Notes: generated by a model from the sequence alone, not told the origin. Counted from the stretch's first letter, positions 18,028 through 26,398 are shown. The stretch is DNA of 64,000 nucleotides from Hungatella hathewayi (GCA_025149285.1 CP102274.1:5296001-5360000), one strand, 5' to 3'. Translations and numbers: made by a program.

Positions 18028-19131
18028 TTATGATAGTGTTTCAAAATAAGCTTCAATATATTTCATGGCCCCTCCAACTGCAGCCGCCTCCATGCCGTAG
18101 CGGCTGTTCTTCAGATAAAGGGCATCCTGCTCGAACATATTGCAGCCGCTCATGCTCCGGCTTAACTCGACCATATACGGTTTTATATATTCCCCAATAT
18201 ATCCCCCCAGAATAATATCGCAGTCAAAAGCCATACGCAGATTCGTCACCGCTATCGCCAGATAGCTTAAGTAGGAATTCCAGATCTCCCGTATGGTTTT
18301 ATCACCGCTCTCCAGCCTCTGAAAAAACAGTTCCAAGCTGTCCCCGGTGTGATCCGACAAGACCCTGGCCGAGCAGTAGGCGTCCATACAGCCTTTTTTT
18401 CCGCAGTAACACAGTTTTCCATCCGGTTCCAGAATCATATGGCCAAATTCCGCGCTCTTAAAATTGTCCCCCGCATAGATTCCCCGGTTCACATAGATTG
18501 CCCCTCCAACCGAATTGCTCAGGGATAGATACACCGCGTCCCGTTCCCGGTGGACAAACTCTGCCAGAGCCGCGCTGTTGGCGTCATTCTCAAACGACAC
18601 GGGATACCGGATAAACTGGCTGACTGCCTGGAACTTCACGTTGTTCAGATGCAGAACGTGGGATCTGGTAATCAGTTCCCGGCTCTGGTCAATCACCCCC
18701 GGTATGGAGATTCCAACTCCCAGAATCTTTTCCGGCGCGGTGCCCGTCTCTTCCACGAAACAGTCCAGTTCATCCGCCAGTCCCCGGTAATACTCGTAGG
18801 AATTCTCGTAATTCTTTCTGATGCGCTTTTTCCCTGTTATGGTTCCTTTTAAATCCAGCATGACCATGCTGATATGGTTTAACGTGATATCCAGGCCCAC
18901 CGCCATCTTCCATGAGGCGGTAATAGAAAGGGTTTTCGCCTTTCTGCCGCCGGTGGACTCGTATTCCCCAATCTCCTCTACAATACCGGATTCTGTCAGT
19001 TCCTTTACATTTTGCAGGACTGTAGGCATACTGATTCCTAATTCTGCGGCTATCTCCGGTTTGGATGTATGGCCTTTATAACGGATAAATTTTGCGATTT
19101 TGACCTTATTCTGCTTTTTTTTCTCTATCAT
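18028..19131 (-). CDS. ROK-family transcriptional regulator
   Basis: NagC/XylR-type repressor of 367 residues. N-terminal winged helix (GHTSKPEIAAELGISMPTVL, about residues 19-38) followed by a sugar-kinase-like ROK domain with ILGVGISIPGVID and the zinc-binding signature CYCGKKGC near residues 239-246. Such proteins sense a sugar or sugar phosphate and control uptake genes. The nearest downstream-directed target is unclear: the adjacent DAACS gene lies upstream on the same strand, separated by a mobile element. Start ATG with GGAG 8-11 bases upstream. Confidence 0.9.
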   Translation of the reverse strand: MIEKKKQNKVKIAKFIRYKGHTSKPEIAAELGISMPTVLQNVKELTESGIVEEIGEYESTGGRKAKTLSITASWKMAVGLDITLNHISMVMLDLKGTITGKKRIRKNYENSYEYYRGLADELDCFVEETGTAPEKILGVGISIPGVIDQSRELITRSHVLHLNNVKFQAVSQFIRYPVSFENDANSAALAEFVHRERDAVYLSLSNSVGGAIYVNRGIYAGDNFKSAEFGHMILEPDGKLCYCGKKGCMDAYCSARVLSDHTGDSLELFFQRLESGDKTIREIWNSYLSYLAIAVTNLRMAFDCDIILGGYIGEYIKPYMVELSRSMSGCNMFEQDALYLKNSRYGMEAAAVGGAMKYIEAYFETLS

Positions 19132-19177
19132 GGGATCATCTCCGTAAGCATTCTTTTATGAATCGTTTTATCTAAGT

Positions 19178-19206
19178 ATTATACAGGAGAGGAGAGGGAA
19201 TGGCAA
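19178..19206 (-). promoter_or_regulatory. Promoter of ROK regulator
   Basis: Minus strand -35 TTGCCA (19201-19206), 17-bp spacer, -10 TATAAT (19178-19183). It lies about 20 bp from mobile element copy B, which therefore landed between the dctA-like gene and this promoter without breaking it. Confidence 0.6.
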
Positions 19207-19226
19207 GGGAATACGATTATTTCAAC

Positions 19227-19531
19227 AGCGGAGCGTAGCAGTTCAGCCTTCACTTCCGGCAGCCACTGTCTGGCCCGGCGCTTTCGTTTCCCGGATCTTT
19301 CCTGTGACTTTGCAGGGCATTAGCAGTTCTTAATGCGCAGAATTTTTCGTTCAGGGGAAATCCCCACCTGTTTGAGCGCAGCGAGTTTGGGGATTTTCAC
19401 TGGTTTTTAGAAAAATACTGCACATTTAGAACTGCTTATGCCCGAAACCGGAACTGGAAAGGTCCGGGAAACGAAAGCGCCGGGCCAGACAGTGGCTGCC
19501 GGAAGTGAAGGCTGAACTGTTACAGCGGAGC
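19227..19531. mobile_element. 289-bp palindromic element, copy B, with 8-bp target duplication
   Basis: Element at 19235-19523 with perfect flanking direct repeats AGCGGAGC (19227-19234 and 19524-19531). Arms 19235-19302 and 19456-19523 pair over 68 bp with two exceptions, both of which would be G-U pairs in a plus-strand RNA. The core differs from copy A at only about six positions and has the same orientation and length, but the arm middles match copy A no better than chance. It occupies most of the 418-base gap between the ROK and symporter genes; no gene is present there. Confidence 0.85.
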
Positions 19532-19549
19532 AGCTTACAATCGTGTAGT

Positions 19550-20833
19550 TTAGTCCGCCAGCTTACCAGCCTCCGGATTTAGAAATACCTCTTTTTTTAC
19601 TGCCTTTTCCTGGCAGGCGACAATCGTCGTGCACACAGCATCGCCGGTAACGTTGACGGCAGTCCGGCACATATCGAGAATCCGGTCAATTCCCATGATG
19701 AGCGCGATGGCTTCCACCGGAAGTCCCACGGATGTAAATACCATGGACAGGGTGATCAGGCCCACTCCCGGTACACCGGCCGTCCCGATTGAAGCCAGGG
19801 TAGCCGTCAGAATCACGGTTATATAATCGGCCGCGGACAGGCTGATTCCAAATGCCTGTGCGGCAAATACCACGGCAACGCCCTGCATGATAGCCGTTCC
19901 GTCCATATTAATGGTGGCTCCGAGAGGAATTGTAAAAGAAGAAATCCTCTTGGAGACCCCCATTTTCTGATGAAGGGTATCGATGGACAGGGGAATTGTA
20001 GCATTGGAGGTCGCCGTGGAAAACGCAAAGCCCATTACAGGAAGAAACTTCTTGATAAAAAGGAAGGGACTCAGCCCCGTAAAGCCTTTCAGCATCATCA
20101 TGTAAACCACCAGACACTGTACGACCAGCGCCAGAAGCACGCCCGCCATATACTTGAGAAGCGGCAGAAACGCATCGAACCCTATCCCTGAAAACGTCTT
20201 TGCAATCAGGCAAAACACACCGTAAGGCGCCAGTTTCATGACCATAGTTGTCATTTCCATCATCACATCGTTAAACTGGCTGAAGAAATTGCCGACAGTT
20301 TCCACACTCTCGCCCAATTTTGCGAGAATAATCCCCACAATAAGCGCAAATAAGATGATCGGCAGCATATCCCCTCTGGCCAGCGCTCCCAGCGGATTGG
20401 TCGGTATGATATTCAGCAGTGTATCCGGCAGACTCACCTTATCCGCAACAGCGATCTCACTCCTCTCAATGGAGGACATATCGAGGCCTACGCCCGGGTT
20501 AATCACGTTTGCCACCAGTATGGCGGCCGTAATGGCGAGAGCCGTCGTAAAAAGATAGAAGAACAGCGTCTTCACTCCGATCGTTCCCAGCTTCTTCGTA
20601 TCTCCCATGGCCATGCTTCCGCAGACCAGCGAGCAAAACACCAGCGGCACCACAAGCATCTGCATCAGCCGCAAAAATCCGTTTCCAACGACGTAGAAAA
20701 TACCGCCGATCAGAAACTCATCGCGTATGGCACCTGCCGGCACGGCATAATGGAGCAGAATTCCCGTCGCAGCGCCTGCCAGCAGGCCAATGAATATCTT
20801 CGTTGTCAATCCTGGTTTTTTTCTATTTTTCAT
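19550..20833 (-). CDS. Dicarboxylate/amino acid:cation symporter (DAACS)
   Basis: 427-residue sodium- or proton-coupled symporter of the GltP/DctA/SstT family. It has the re-entrant serine-rich hairpin (FSTATSNATIPLS) and the NMDGT ion-site motif (GATINMDGTAIMQG) typical of the transport core, plus eight membrane helices. The substrate is an acidic amino acid, C4-dicarboxylate or Ser/Thr; the sequence does not settle it. Its ATG lies one base after the stop of the reductase gene, so the two are one operon. Confidence 0.9.
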   Translation of the reverse strand: MKNRKKPGLTTKIFIGLLAGAATGILLHYAVPAGAIRDEFLIGGIFYVVGNGFLRLMQMLVVPLVFCSLVCGSMAMGDTKKLGTIGVKTLFFYLFTTALAITAAILVANVINPGVGLDMSSIERSEIAVADKVSLPDTLLNIIPTNPLGALARGDMLPIILFALIVGIILAKLGESVETVGNFFSQFNDVMMEMTTMVMKLAPYGVFCLIAKTFSGIGFDAFLPLLKYMAGVLLALVVQCLVVYMMMLKGFTGLSPFLFIKKFLPVMGFAFSTATSNATIPLSIDTLHQKMGVSKRISSFTIPLGATINMDGTAIMQGVAVVFAAQAFGISLSAADYITVILTATLASIGTAGVPGVGLITLSMVFTSVGLPVEAIALIMGIDRILDMCRTAVNVTGDAVCTTIVACQEKAVKKEVFLNPEAGKLAD

Positions 20834-20834
20834 A

Positions 20835-21695
20835 CTATAAAAAATCCTTCCTGTCTCTCATAAAGCGTTCCAGCATCAGTCTCCATTCCGGAAGCTGGGC
20901 GATTCCGGACATGCGCAGCATCATGTTGTCCAAAACGGAATACGACGGCCGCATGGCGGTCAGCTTATCGTCCGCAGCCGCAACCGGCACCACCTCCGCC
21001 TTATGTCCGGAAAGGCGCACGATTTCCTGTGCAAATTCAAACCGGCTGCAGCTGCCCTGCCCGGTCACATGGTACAGACCATCCGGCGCAGAATCCATCA
21101 GTTCGATGATCTTCTCTGCCAGCTCCGATGCTCCGGTTGGCGCAGCGGTCTGATCAGAAGCCGCATAGATCGTCTTCCCCTCACCGGCCAGCTTCAGGAT
21201 CTTTGAAAAATAGCTGCTGCCTTCCCCAAATATCCACGAACTCCTGACAATAATATGGCGGTTACAGAATTCCTTCACGAAATTCTCCCCTGCAAGCTTT
21301 GATTTTCCATAAACAGTCTGCGGATTCGGCGTATCAAACTCCGTATATGGAGTCTGTCCGCTTCCGTCGAACACATCATCCGTAGAAAGCTGTATCATCC
21401 GGGCCTTTCCCATTCGGGCCGCCACACTTAAATTCCTGGCTCCCAGGGCATTGACCTTAAATGCTTCCTCTTTATTCTCTTCGCACATGGCCACATCTGT
21501 GAGCCCTGCGCAGTTTACAATGAAATGCGGCCGGTTCATGCCGGCATAATCCCTGACTGCTTTCGGATCGGTGATATCGACAGCATCAAGATCCGTAAGC
21601 AGAAGCTCTACCGGTGTATTCTCCAAAAGTTCCGTCATCTTGCGGCCGACTCTGCCGTTTGCTCCGCAAATCCAAACCTTCTGCATATGATTCAT
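20835..21695 (-). CDS. RmlD-like SDR reductase (dTDP-4-dehydrorhamnose reductase family)
   Basis: 286-residue NAD(P)-binding protein with N-terminal GANGRVGRKM (Rossmann GxxGxxG) and catalytic YGKSKLAGE (Tyr/Lys), matching the RmlD substrate-binding family, including bacterial MAT2B-like members. No other rhamnose genes (rmlA, B, C) are nearby, so a role in dTDP-rhamnose synthesis is uncertain. Start ATG at 21695 has TGGAGGA 6 bases upstream. First gene of a two-gene operon with the symporter. Confidence 0.8.
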   Translation of the reverse strand: MNHMQKVWICGANGRVGRKMTELLENTPVELLLTDLDAVDITDPKAVRDYAGMNRPHFIVNCAGLTDVAMCEENKEEAFKVNALGARNLSVAARMGKARMIQLSTDDVFDGSGQTPYTEFDTPNPQTVYGKSKLAGENFVKEFCNRHIIVRSSWIFGEGSSYFSKILKLAGEGKTIYAASDQTAAPTGASELAEKIIELMDSAPDGLYHVTGQGSCSRFEFAQEIVRLSGHKAEVVPVAAADDKLTAMRPSYSVLDNMMLRMSGIAQLPEWRLMLERFMRDRKDFL

Positions 21696-21825
21696 GAAAT
21701 ATCCTCCATTCTAAAATCGTGACAAGGTATTGTACCACAGACAGCAGGGGGCTGCCAAGGTGGAAAGCAAAAATTTTCAGGGTTCTTTTGCAACTTCCGC
21801 TTCCGGTATATCATAAAATTACAGA

Positions 21826-21854
21826 TTCACAAATGGCTCAGGAACAGGTATAAT
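21826..21854 (+). promoter_or_regulatory. Promoter of nitroreductase-family gene
   Basis: TTCACA (21826-21831), 17-bp spacer, TATAAT (21849-21854), 38 bases before the start codon. Confidence 0.6.
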
Positions 21855-21892
21855 GAGGAAAGATATGGATTGTCATAAAAGGAGGATTTACC

Positions 21893-22462
21893 ATGTTAAA
21901 GGATTTAGTGACCCGCTGCAGGTCTTACCGGCGTTTTTATGAGGAAGAAAAAATATCGGCGGAGACGCTGCGGGAATTGGTGGATTTAGCCAGACTGACC
22001 GCTTCGTCTGCGAACTCTCAGGCGCTAAAGTTTCGAATCTGCAATACGGCAGAGGAAAATGAGCAGGTATTCGGTACTCTGAAATGGGCGGGCGCACTGC
22101 CTGATTGGGATGGACCTGAAAAGGGAGAACGGCCTTCCGCCTATATTATTATCCTCTGTGACCTTGCCCTGGGGAAGAATAAGCTTCAGGATGACGGAAT
22201 CGCTGCCCAGACCATCATGCTGGGAGCGGTGGAGATGGGGTACGGCGGCTGTATGCTCGGCAATGTCGAGCGGACACGTCTGGCGGAGCATCTGGGAATT
22301 GATACTGCAAAATACTCCATTGATCTTGTATTGGCTCTCGGGAAGCCAAAAGAGAAAGTTGTGGTAGTGCCGGTTGGGGCGGATGGGGATGTTCGCTATT
22401 ACCGGGACGAGGAGCAGGTGCACTATGTACCGAAACGAAGTCTGGACGAGATGATTCTATGA
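21893..22462 (+). CDS. Nitroreductase-family flavoprotein
   Basis: 189-residue FMN oxidoreductase. Opens CRSYRRFYEEEKISAETLRELVDLARLTASSANSQ, the family's FMN-phosphate binding Arg and Ser/Asn pattern, and has GAVEMGYGGCMLG in the C-terminal half. The physiological substrate of these small clostridial members is generally unknown (quinones, nitro compounds, flavins). AAGGAGGA precedes the ATG. Single-gene unit ended by a clear terminator. Confidence 0.88.
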   Translation: MLKDLVTRCRSYRRFYEEEKISAETLRELVDLARLTASSANSQALKFRICNTAEENEQVFGTLKWAGALPDWDGPEKGERPSAYIIILCDLALGKNKLQDDGIAAQTIMLGAVEMGYGGCMLGNVERTRLAEHLGIDTAKYSIDLVLALGKPKEKVVVVPVGADGDVRYYRDEEQVHYVPKRSLDEMIL

Positions 22463-22474
22463 TTCTTTATTACG

Positions 22475-22517
22475 AAAACAGCACTCCGGAATGTTCTTCC
22501 GGAATGCTGTTTTTTTT
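22475..22517 (+). terminator. Intrinsic terminator after nitroreductase gene
   Basis: 16-bp stem (22475-22490 with 22498-22513, one mismatch), 7-base loop, then eight T residues; it can also serve the convergent amidohydrolase gene. Confidence 0.9.
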
Positions 22518-22531
22518 GCGTCGCGCTTCAA

Positions 22532-23881
22532 TCAGCCTGTGTATGCTCCAGCTTTTGTAAACAGAGCATGGCTTTTCATCGCTTTATTAGCCTCAAACAA
22601 CACTTTGTCTTCGTCGATGGTCAAAAGCTTCCGATCTTTCATCACCAGTTTTCCGTTGATGATGGAATGTTTCACATCAGCTCCCGAGGCGCTCTCAATC
22701 AGGGTATTGACAATACTCCCAGTCGGCGTCAGATGGGGCTGGTCCAAATCAATGGCAATTAAGTCCGCTAAATTCCCACGGCGGACACTTCCGAGACTGC
22801 TGTTCATCAGTGCCTGTGCTCCTCCCTCCAAAGCCATGGCCAGAAGGGTTCTGGCAGGCATAATCTCAGGATTTCCTGTGGTGATTCCCCAGGCCACATT
22901 CATGATGCATCGAAATGCCCGCATCTCACGGAATAAATCCAGGCCCCCATGGCCTGCGCCGTCGGAGCCAAAGGCCACGGGAATCCCGGCCGCCAGGAGA
23001 CGCGGCGTCTGGGGAACGCCTTTGCCGCAGTTGCTGAACGGGCAGTGTACCACCTTAATCCCCCGATCCTGCACAATCTGAATCTCGGATTCGGACAGCA
23101 TGATACAGTGGGCGGCAACAAACTGCGGCGATAACGCACCGATACGGTCCAGATAGAGGAAAGGACGTTCCCCGTATCGTTCAATAAAATCCAGCACTTC
23201 GCTGGCATACTCGTTCATGTGGCATTCTGCCGTCACGTTCTGCTCCTTCGCCGCAAGAAATATCGTGTAAAACAGGTCTTCCGTGCAGGCCATCAGAGAA
23301 GTTACGGAATAGTACACTTTAAGCAGGCCGTCTTTCCCGTGGTATTCCCTGTGAAATTTTTCCAGGCGGGGCAGGGCCTCCCTGGTGTCAATCCGCAGGC
23401 CATCCGGAACGTTTGCTCCGTCGGTGGTCTGCCAGGTCAGGGCACCGCGCATCCCCATCTTCAAATACTCCTCTGCCGCTGCTTCGATATGAGGACCTCC
23501 GGCATCCACAAAGGATGTGGTTCCGCATTTTATCATCTCTGCGCCGGCAAGTCTGGCTGACAGCGCCATGGTCTCTTCCGTCAGAGATGCTTCAAACGGC
23601 ACATTGATCCGCTTCCAGATCACCGGCTTTTCGTCCAGCAGACTTCCCCTTAAGAACTGCTGGCTGGTGTGAAGATGGCCGTCAGTGAGGCCCGGCATCC
23701 ACAGCAGATGCGGATCATCGATCACCGTTTCGGCCTGGCAGCTGATGGTCTGATCTGAATTATCCGTGTCCGCAATCTCCAGAATCCGGCTGCCGGAAAT
23801 GGCAATCGTCTGATTTTTCGCAATGCTCATGTCGGGCATCAGCACCGCTGCATTTTTAATTAAAATATCACATGGCAACAT
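22532..23881 (-). CDS. Amidohydrolase-family deaminase (TRZ/ATZ, MtaD-like)
   Basis: 449-residue metal-dependent hydrolase of the chlorohydrolase/S-adenosylhomocysteine deaminase group. Metal and catalytic residues visible: GLTDGHLHT, ECHMNE, AAHCIML and FGSDGAGHG (last Asp). Members deaminate adenosine derivatives, guanine or cytosine, or dechlorinate triazines. Given the strong nucleoside theme at the right end of the window, a nucleoside or base deaminase is plausible, but it is 17 kb away and monocistronic here. The ATG has AAGGGGG about 10 bases upstream. Confidence 0.82.
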   Translation of the reverse strand: MLPCDILIKNAAVLMPDMSIAKNQTIAISGSRILEIADTDNSDQTISCQAETVIDDPHLLWMPGLTDGHLHTSQQFLRGSLLDEKPVIWKRINVPFEASLTEETMALSARLAGAEMIKCGTTSFVDAGGPHIEAAAEEYLKMGMRGALTWQTTDGANVPDGLRIDTREALPRLEKFHREYHGKDGLLKVYYSVTSLMACTEDLFYTIFLAAKEQNVTAECHMNEYASEVLDFIERYGERPFLYLDRIGALSPQFVAAHCIMLSESEIQIVQDRGIKVVHCPFSNCGKGVPQTPRLLAAGIPVAFGSDGAGHGGLDLFREMRAFRCIMNVAWGITTGNPEIMPARTLLAMALEGGAQALMNSSLGSVRRGNLADLIAIDLDQPHLTPTGSIVNTLIESASGADVKHSIINGKLVMKDRKLLTIDEDKVLFEANKAMKSHALFTKAGAYTG

Positions 23882-24207
23882 AAAGAAACGCCCCCTTCTC
23901 TTCTCCTGTAATGAGTTTAAATCCCGCCGCTTCCGGCAGATATTGTCTGTATTTATTATAGGAAAAAAGATGGGGGTGAAAAAGGACAGATGGGATAATT
24001 TGCAGAATTATTCTACAGCTTTCTGTGCGCAGATCAACAGGCACAAATTGAAAAATTCCAGAGCATCTTTCAATTATTTTTCATCTTTGTTCGTACATAC
24101 GTTCGATTGATTGGATTAATAGTGTAGCGCTACTGATTCAGACACCAATTACACACCACTCTTGAAAGGAGGAAGAAGGCCTGTTCACGACAGGCTTTCA
24201 AAAAAAT
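23882..24207. promoter_or_regulatory. Intergenic region with palindrome and structured leader
   Basis: 326 bases between divergent genes, without a gene. It holds a 10-bp perfect palindrome GTAGCGCTAC (24124-24133), which may be an operator, and a long leader for the downstream toxin-like pair. I found no convincing sigma-A -35/-10 pair for that cassette; CATACGTT near 24104 loosely recalls mother-cell sporulation promoters, which is only a suggestion. Confidence 0.4.
24165..24198 (+). promoter_or_regulatory. Split ribosome-binding site with spacer hairpin
   Basis: AAAGGAGG (24165-24172) lies 35 bases before the ATG at 24208, too far for normal initiation. Between them AAGGCCTG (24176-24183) and CAGGCTTT (24191-24198) form an 8-bp hairpin (one G-U); folding it brings the site to about 12 bases from the ATG. 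There is no in-frame ATG, GTG or TTG closer to the site. Confidence 0.5.
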
Positions 24208-24588
24208 ATGAGCAGTACAGAATGGACTTACCACATGACAATCAGCAATCAGACTGGGGAAACACTCGTAGCACATAACGAGGAACGGAACTGGGGAATC
24301 TGGTACCTTGGAGGAAAGGATAAGAGCGCCCCTGTCTCCATCAATGCAGGAGAAACTAAAGAAGTATTTGGAATCCGGGCATCCAAAGGTACCGCCACCG
24401 GCTATCAGGGCCAGTGTACCTGGATTGGGGCGAGTGGTTCCCTGACTCTTTCCATCGAAGTTCCATACTCAAAAGACAATAAATCCTCATTAAAAGTATC
24501 CGGAATGTATAACGTAGACGGCTGGAATGAACTGCCACCAAGGGGCCACCACTTCGATCACCTGCTGACCATTACAAAAGTGGATTAA
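24208..24588 (+). CDS. Aegerolysin/Gpp34-like small beta-sandwich protein
   Basis: 126 residues, no signal peptide. By eye it follows the aegerolysin/Cry34 (Gpp34) pattern: an N-terminal strand with YHMTISNQTGETL, a Trp-rich segment, INAGETKEVFGIRASKGTATGYQG, then a strand with CTWIGASGSLTLSIEVPYSKDN and a His-rich ending (GHHFDHLLTITK). Aegerolysins bind membrane lipids and usually need a larger partner to form pores (MACPF proteins in fungi, Tpp35 in Bacillus thuringiensis). Here the next gene, 13 bases downstream, could be the partner. Remote assignment; another membrane-lectin-like beta protein is possible. Confidence 0.5.
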   Translation: MSSTEWTYHMTISNQTGETLVAHNEERNWGIWYLGGKDKSAPVSINAGETKEVFGIRASKGTATGYQGQCTWIGASGSLTLSIEVPYSKDNKSSLKVSGMYNVDGWNELPPRGHHFDHLLTITKVD

Positions 24589-24601
24589 GGAGGAACATAC
24601 C

Positions 24602-25249
24602 ATGGATATATCCAATTGGGAAGCATTAAAACATGATTTGGGAGAAAATACAGGCAAACCGCTGAGCCAGCTTTTGAATATTCCGTACAGCTATCCCCCA
24701 AAACCGGTTTTCCTGAGCCTGTCCGATCCCTGCGATATCCCTCCGAAATACTGGCCGGCTATCAATGATCCGACGTACGACAATATGATGAAGAAACAGC
24801 AGCTCGTTGACAGCTACTTTGGCGCCGTCCTGTATGTGGCCTATACCGCGCCCTCCAATATTCAGACCTTTCCGGCGGGCCAGTCGCAGACGACTACCAT
24901 AAAAATCTCTCAGGTATCCGTCTTAAAACAGACAAATGTATGCTCCGTCGATGTCCGTTCCCTGATTAAGGGGGAAGCCTCCGGATTACTGAAGGGCGTG
25001 ACACTGGGGCTCACCACAGAGCTGGAGACAAAATTTGGCTACAGCTACAGTACGGAGACCACAGACACAAAAGAAAAAACGATTACGAAAACCGTAACCA
25101 TCCCCGCATCCGACAAGGATCGCATCCTGGTTCCCTGGAATCTCTCCAAAATCCTTGTGGTCTACCGGAAACATAAGACGAAAGGCATCTCACTGATCTG
25201 TGCGGATGAAACCATCAAACAGTCTGTGGAGAAATTCTATACCCTGTAG
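24602..25249 (+). CDS. Putative small beta-pore-forming toxin-like partner protein
   Basis: 215 residues, no signal peptide, AAGGAGG before the ATG. The N-terminal third is Pro/Tyr-rich (IPYSYPPKP, DIPPKYWPAINDPTYD). Residues 85-170 are rich in alternating Ser/Thr and hydrophobic residues, with a long Thr/Ser/charged hairpin-like tract near 136-168 (ETKFGYSYSTETTDTKEKT followed by VTIPAS), then LVPWNLSKILVVYRK. This is the look of aerolysin/ETX-MTX2 pore-forming segments, but I see no diagnostic motif. Two Cys (C44, C114) could matter. Co-transcribed with the aegerolysin-like gene. It may equally be an uncharacterised family. Confidence 0.4.
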   Translation: MDISNWEALKHDLGENTGKPLSQLLNIPYSYPPKPVFLSLSDPCDIPPKYWPAINDPTYDNMMKKQQLVDSYFGAVLYVAYTAPSNIQTFPAGQSQTTTIKISQVSVLKQTNVCSVDVRSLIKGEASGLLKGVTLGLTTELETKFGYSYSTETTDTKEKTITKTVTIPASDKDRILVPWNLSKILVVYRKHKTKGISLICADETIKQSVEKFYTL

Positions 25250-25292
25250 TCTGGAGACAGATCATACCACTGTTTTATGAAAAAACAAAAGA

Positions 25293-25341
25293 GGAGTCTG
25301 AGCATCAGGAGTATTTATGTAATCACTCCTGTTCAGACTCC
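25293..25341. terminator. Terminator between toxin-like pair and LacI gene
   Basis: GGAGTCTGA and CAGGAGT pair with ACTCCTG and TCAGACTCC, a long hairpin with a small bulge; lies between convergent genes. Confidence 0.65.
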
Positions 25342-25384
25342 ACTTTCTGTTATACTTACAGCTCCATGCAGGTTTCCTGTCGAC

Positions 25385-26398
25385 TTACCGGGCCGCCACG
25401 CTGCTTCTCTCAATCAGCTGCGGTGCAAAGTAATACTGCTGATATGTGCCCCGCTCTTCCCCTATCTTCTGTACCAGCATTTCACTGGCAGCTTTTCCAA
25501 GCGTGGTGCCAGGCTGACGGACCGTGGTCAGCGGGACATCCATCACCACCGCCACCGGATCGTCATCAAAACCAATCAGAGATACATCCTCCGGGATACG
25601 AAGGCCCAGTTCTCTGGCCGCCCGCCATACACCGAGCGCCATATAATCATTTCCCGCGAAGACAGCCGTCACCCCCTGCTCCAGAAGGCGTTTTCCACAT
25701 TCATATCCGGATTCAATCGAGAAATCCCCCTGCATCACCAGACCGCTGTCCATTGGTATGCCATAATCTTTCAACGCTTTCAGATAGCCGCAGGTACGCT
25801 GTCTGGTAAACTGCTCTCCCGCAATATGACCGATCCTGGTATGTCCTTTTTTCAGAAGATACTCGGCCGCCAGATAGCCTCCCTTCACGTTGTCAACAGC
25901 CATGAAATCGCAGGGTGCCTTCTGTAAGTAATGTTCAATCAGAATCACCGGTACCCGGCATTTTCGCAGTGCCGCCTCGACCAGTCTCTGATTGGCATTC
26001 ACTTCTTTTTCCCTCGGCAGAACAAGCAGAATCCCGTCCACATACCTCTTCTGAAGAATATCCAGGTACTTCACACACTGCTTCACATTTTCCTCACAGT
26101 TGCACAACAGAAGGGCGTACTCATTTTCCTGAGCACACTTTTCAATTCCCGTAGATATATTGGCCAGAAAAGGGTTCACTAGGTTTGGCAGAATAAGGCC
26201 TATCGTATGTGTTTTCCGGGTTGCCAGAGATACCGCAATCGGGTTGCAGGTAAATTCGTAACGCTCCGCAATCTCCAGTACTTTCTGCCGCGTCTTTTCA
26301 GAAATCCGATAGTGGCCGGCCTTGTTATTTAAAATAATGGAAACCGTGGCCTCAGAGACCCCTGCTTCCCTGGCAATATCTTTTGCAGTGATTTTCAT
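25385..26398 (-). CDS. LacI-family transcriptional regulator
   Basis: 337-residue repressor with N-terminal helix-turn-helix (ITAKDIAREAGVSEATVSIILNN) and a periplasmic-binding-like sensor domain ending in FDDDPVAVVMDVPLTTVRQP. Start at ATG 26398 with GGAG upstream; a longer frame from 26428 lacks a site. It ends the transporter gene cluster and probably represses it through the palindrome at 30459-30472. Confidence 0.92.
   Translation of the reverse strand: MKITAKDIAREAGVSEATVSIILNNKAGHYRISEKTRQKVLEIAERYEFTCNPIAVSLATRKTHTIGLILPNLVNPFLANISTGIEKCAQENEYALLLCNCEENVKQCVKYLDILQKRYVDGILLVLPREKEVNANQRLVEAALRKCRVPVILIEHYLQKAPCDFMAVDNVKGGYLAAEYLLKKGHTRIGHIAGEQFTRQRTCGYLKALKDYGIPMDSGLVMQGDFSIESGYECGKRLLEQGVTAVFAGNDYMALGVWRAARELGLRIPEDVSLIGFDDDPVAVVMDVPLTTVRQPGTTLGKAASEMLVQKIGEERGTYQQYYFAPQLIERSSVAAR

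Noticed and set aside
17677..19523. REP/BIME or attenuator interpretation of the palindromic repeats
   Set aside because: Perfect 8-bp target duplications and 289-bp size fit insertion of a mobile unit; REPs are shorter and lack duplications.
24090..24140. Sporulation sigma promoter before the toxin-like pair
   Set aside because: Only a weak CATACGTT resemblance and no matching -35; not enough to list as a promoter.
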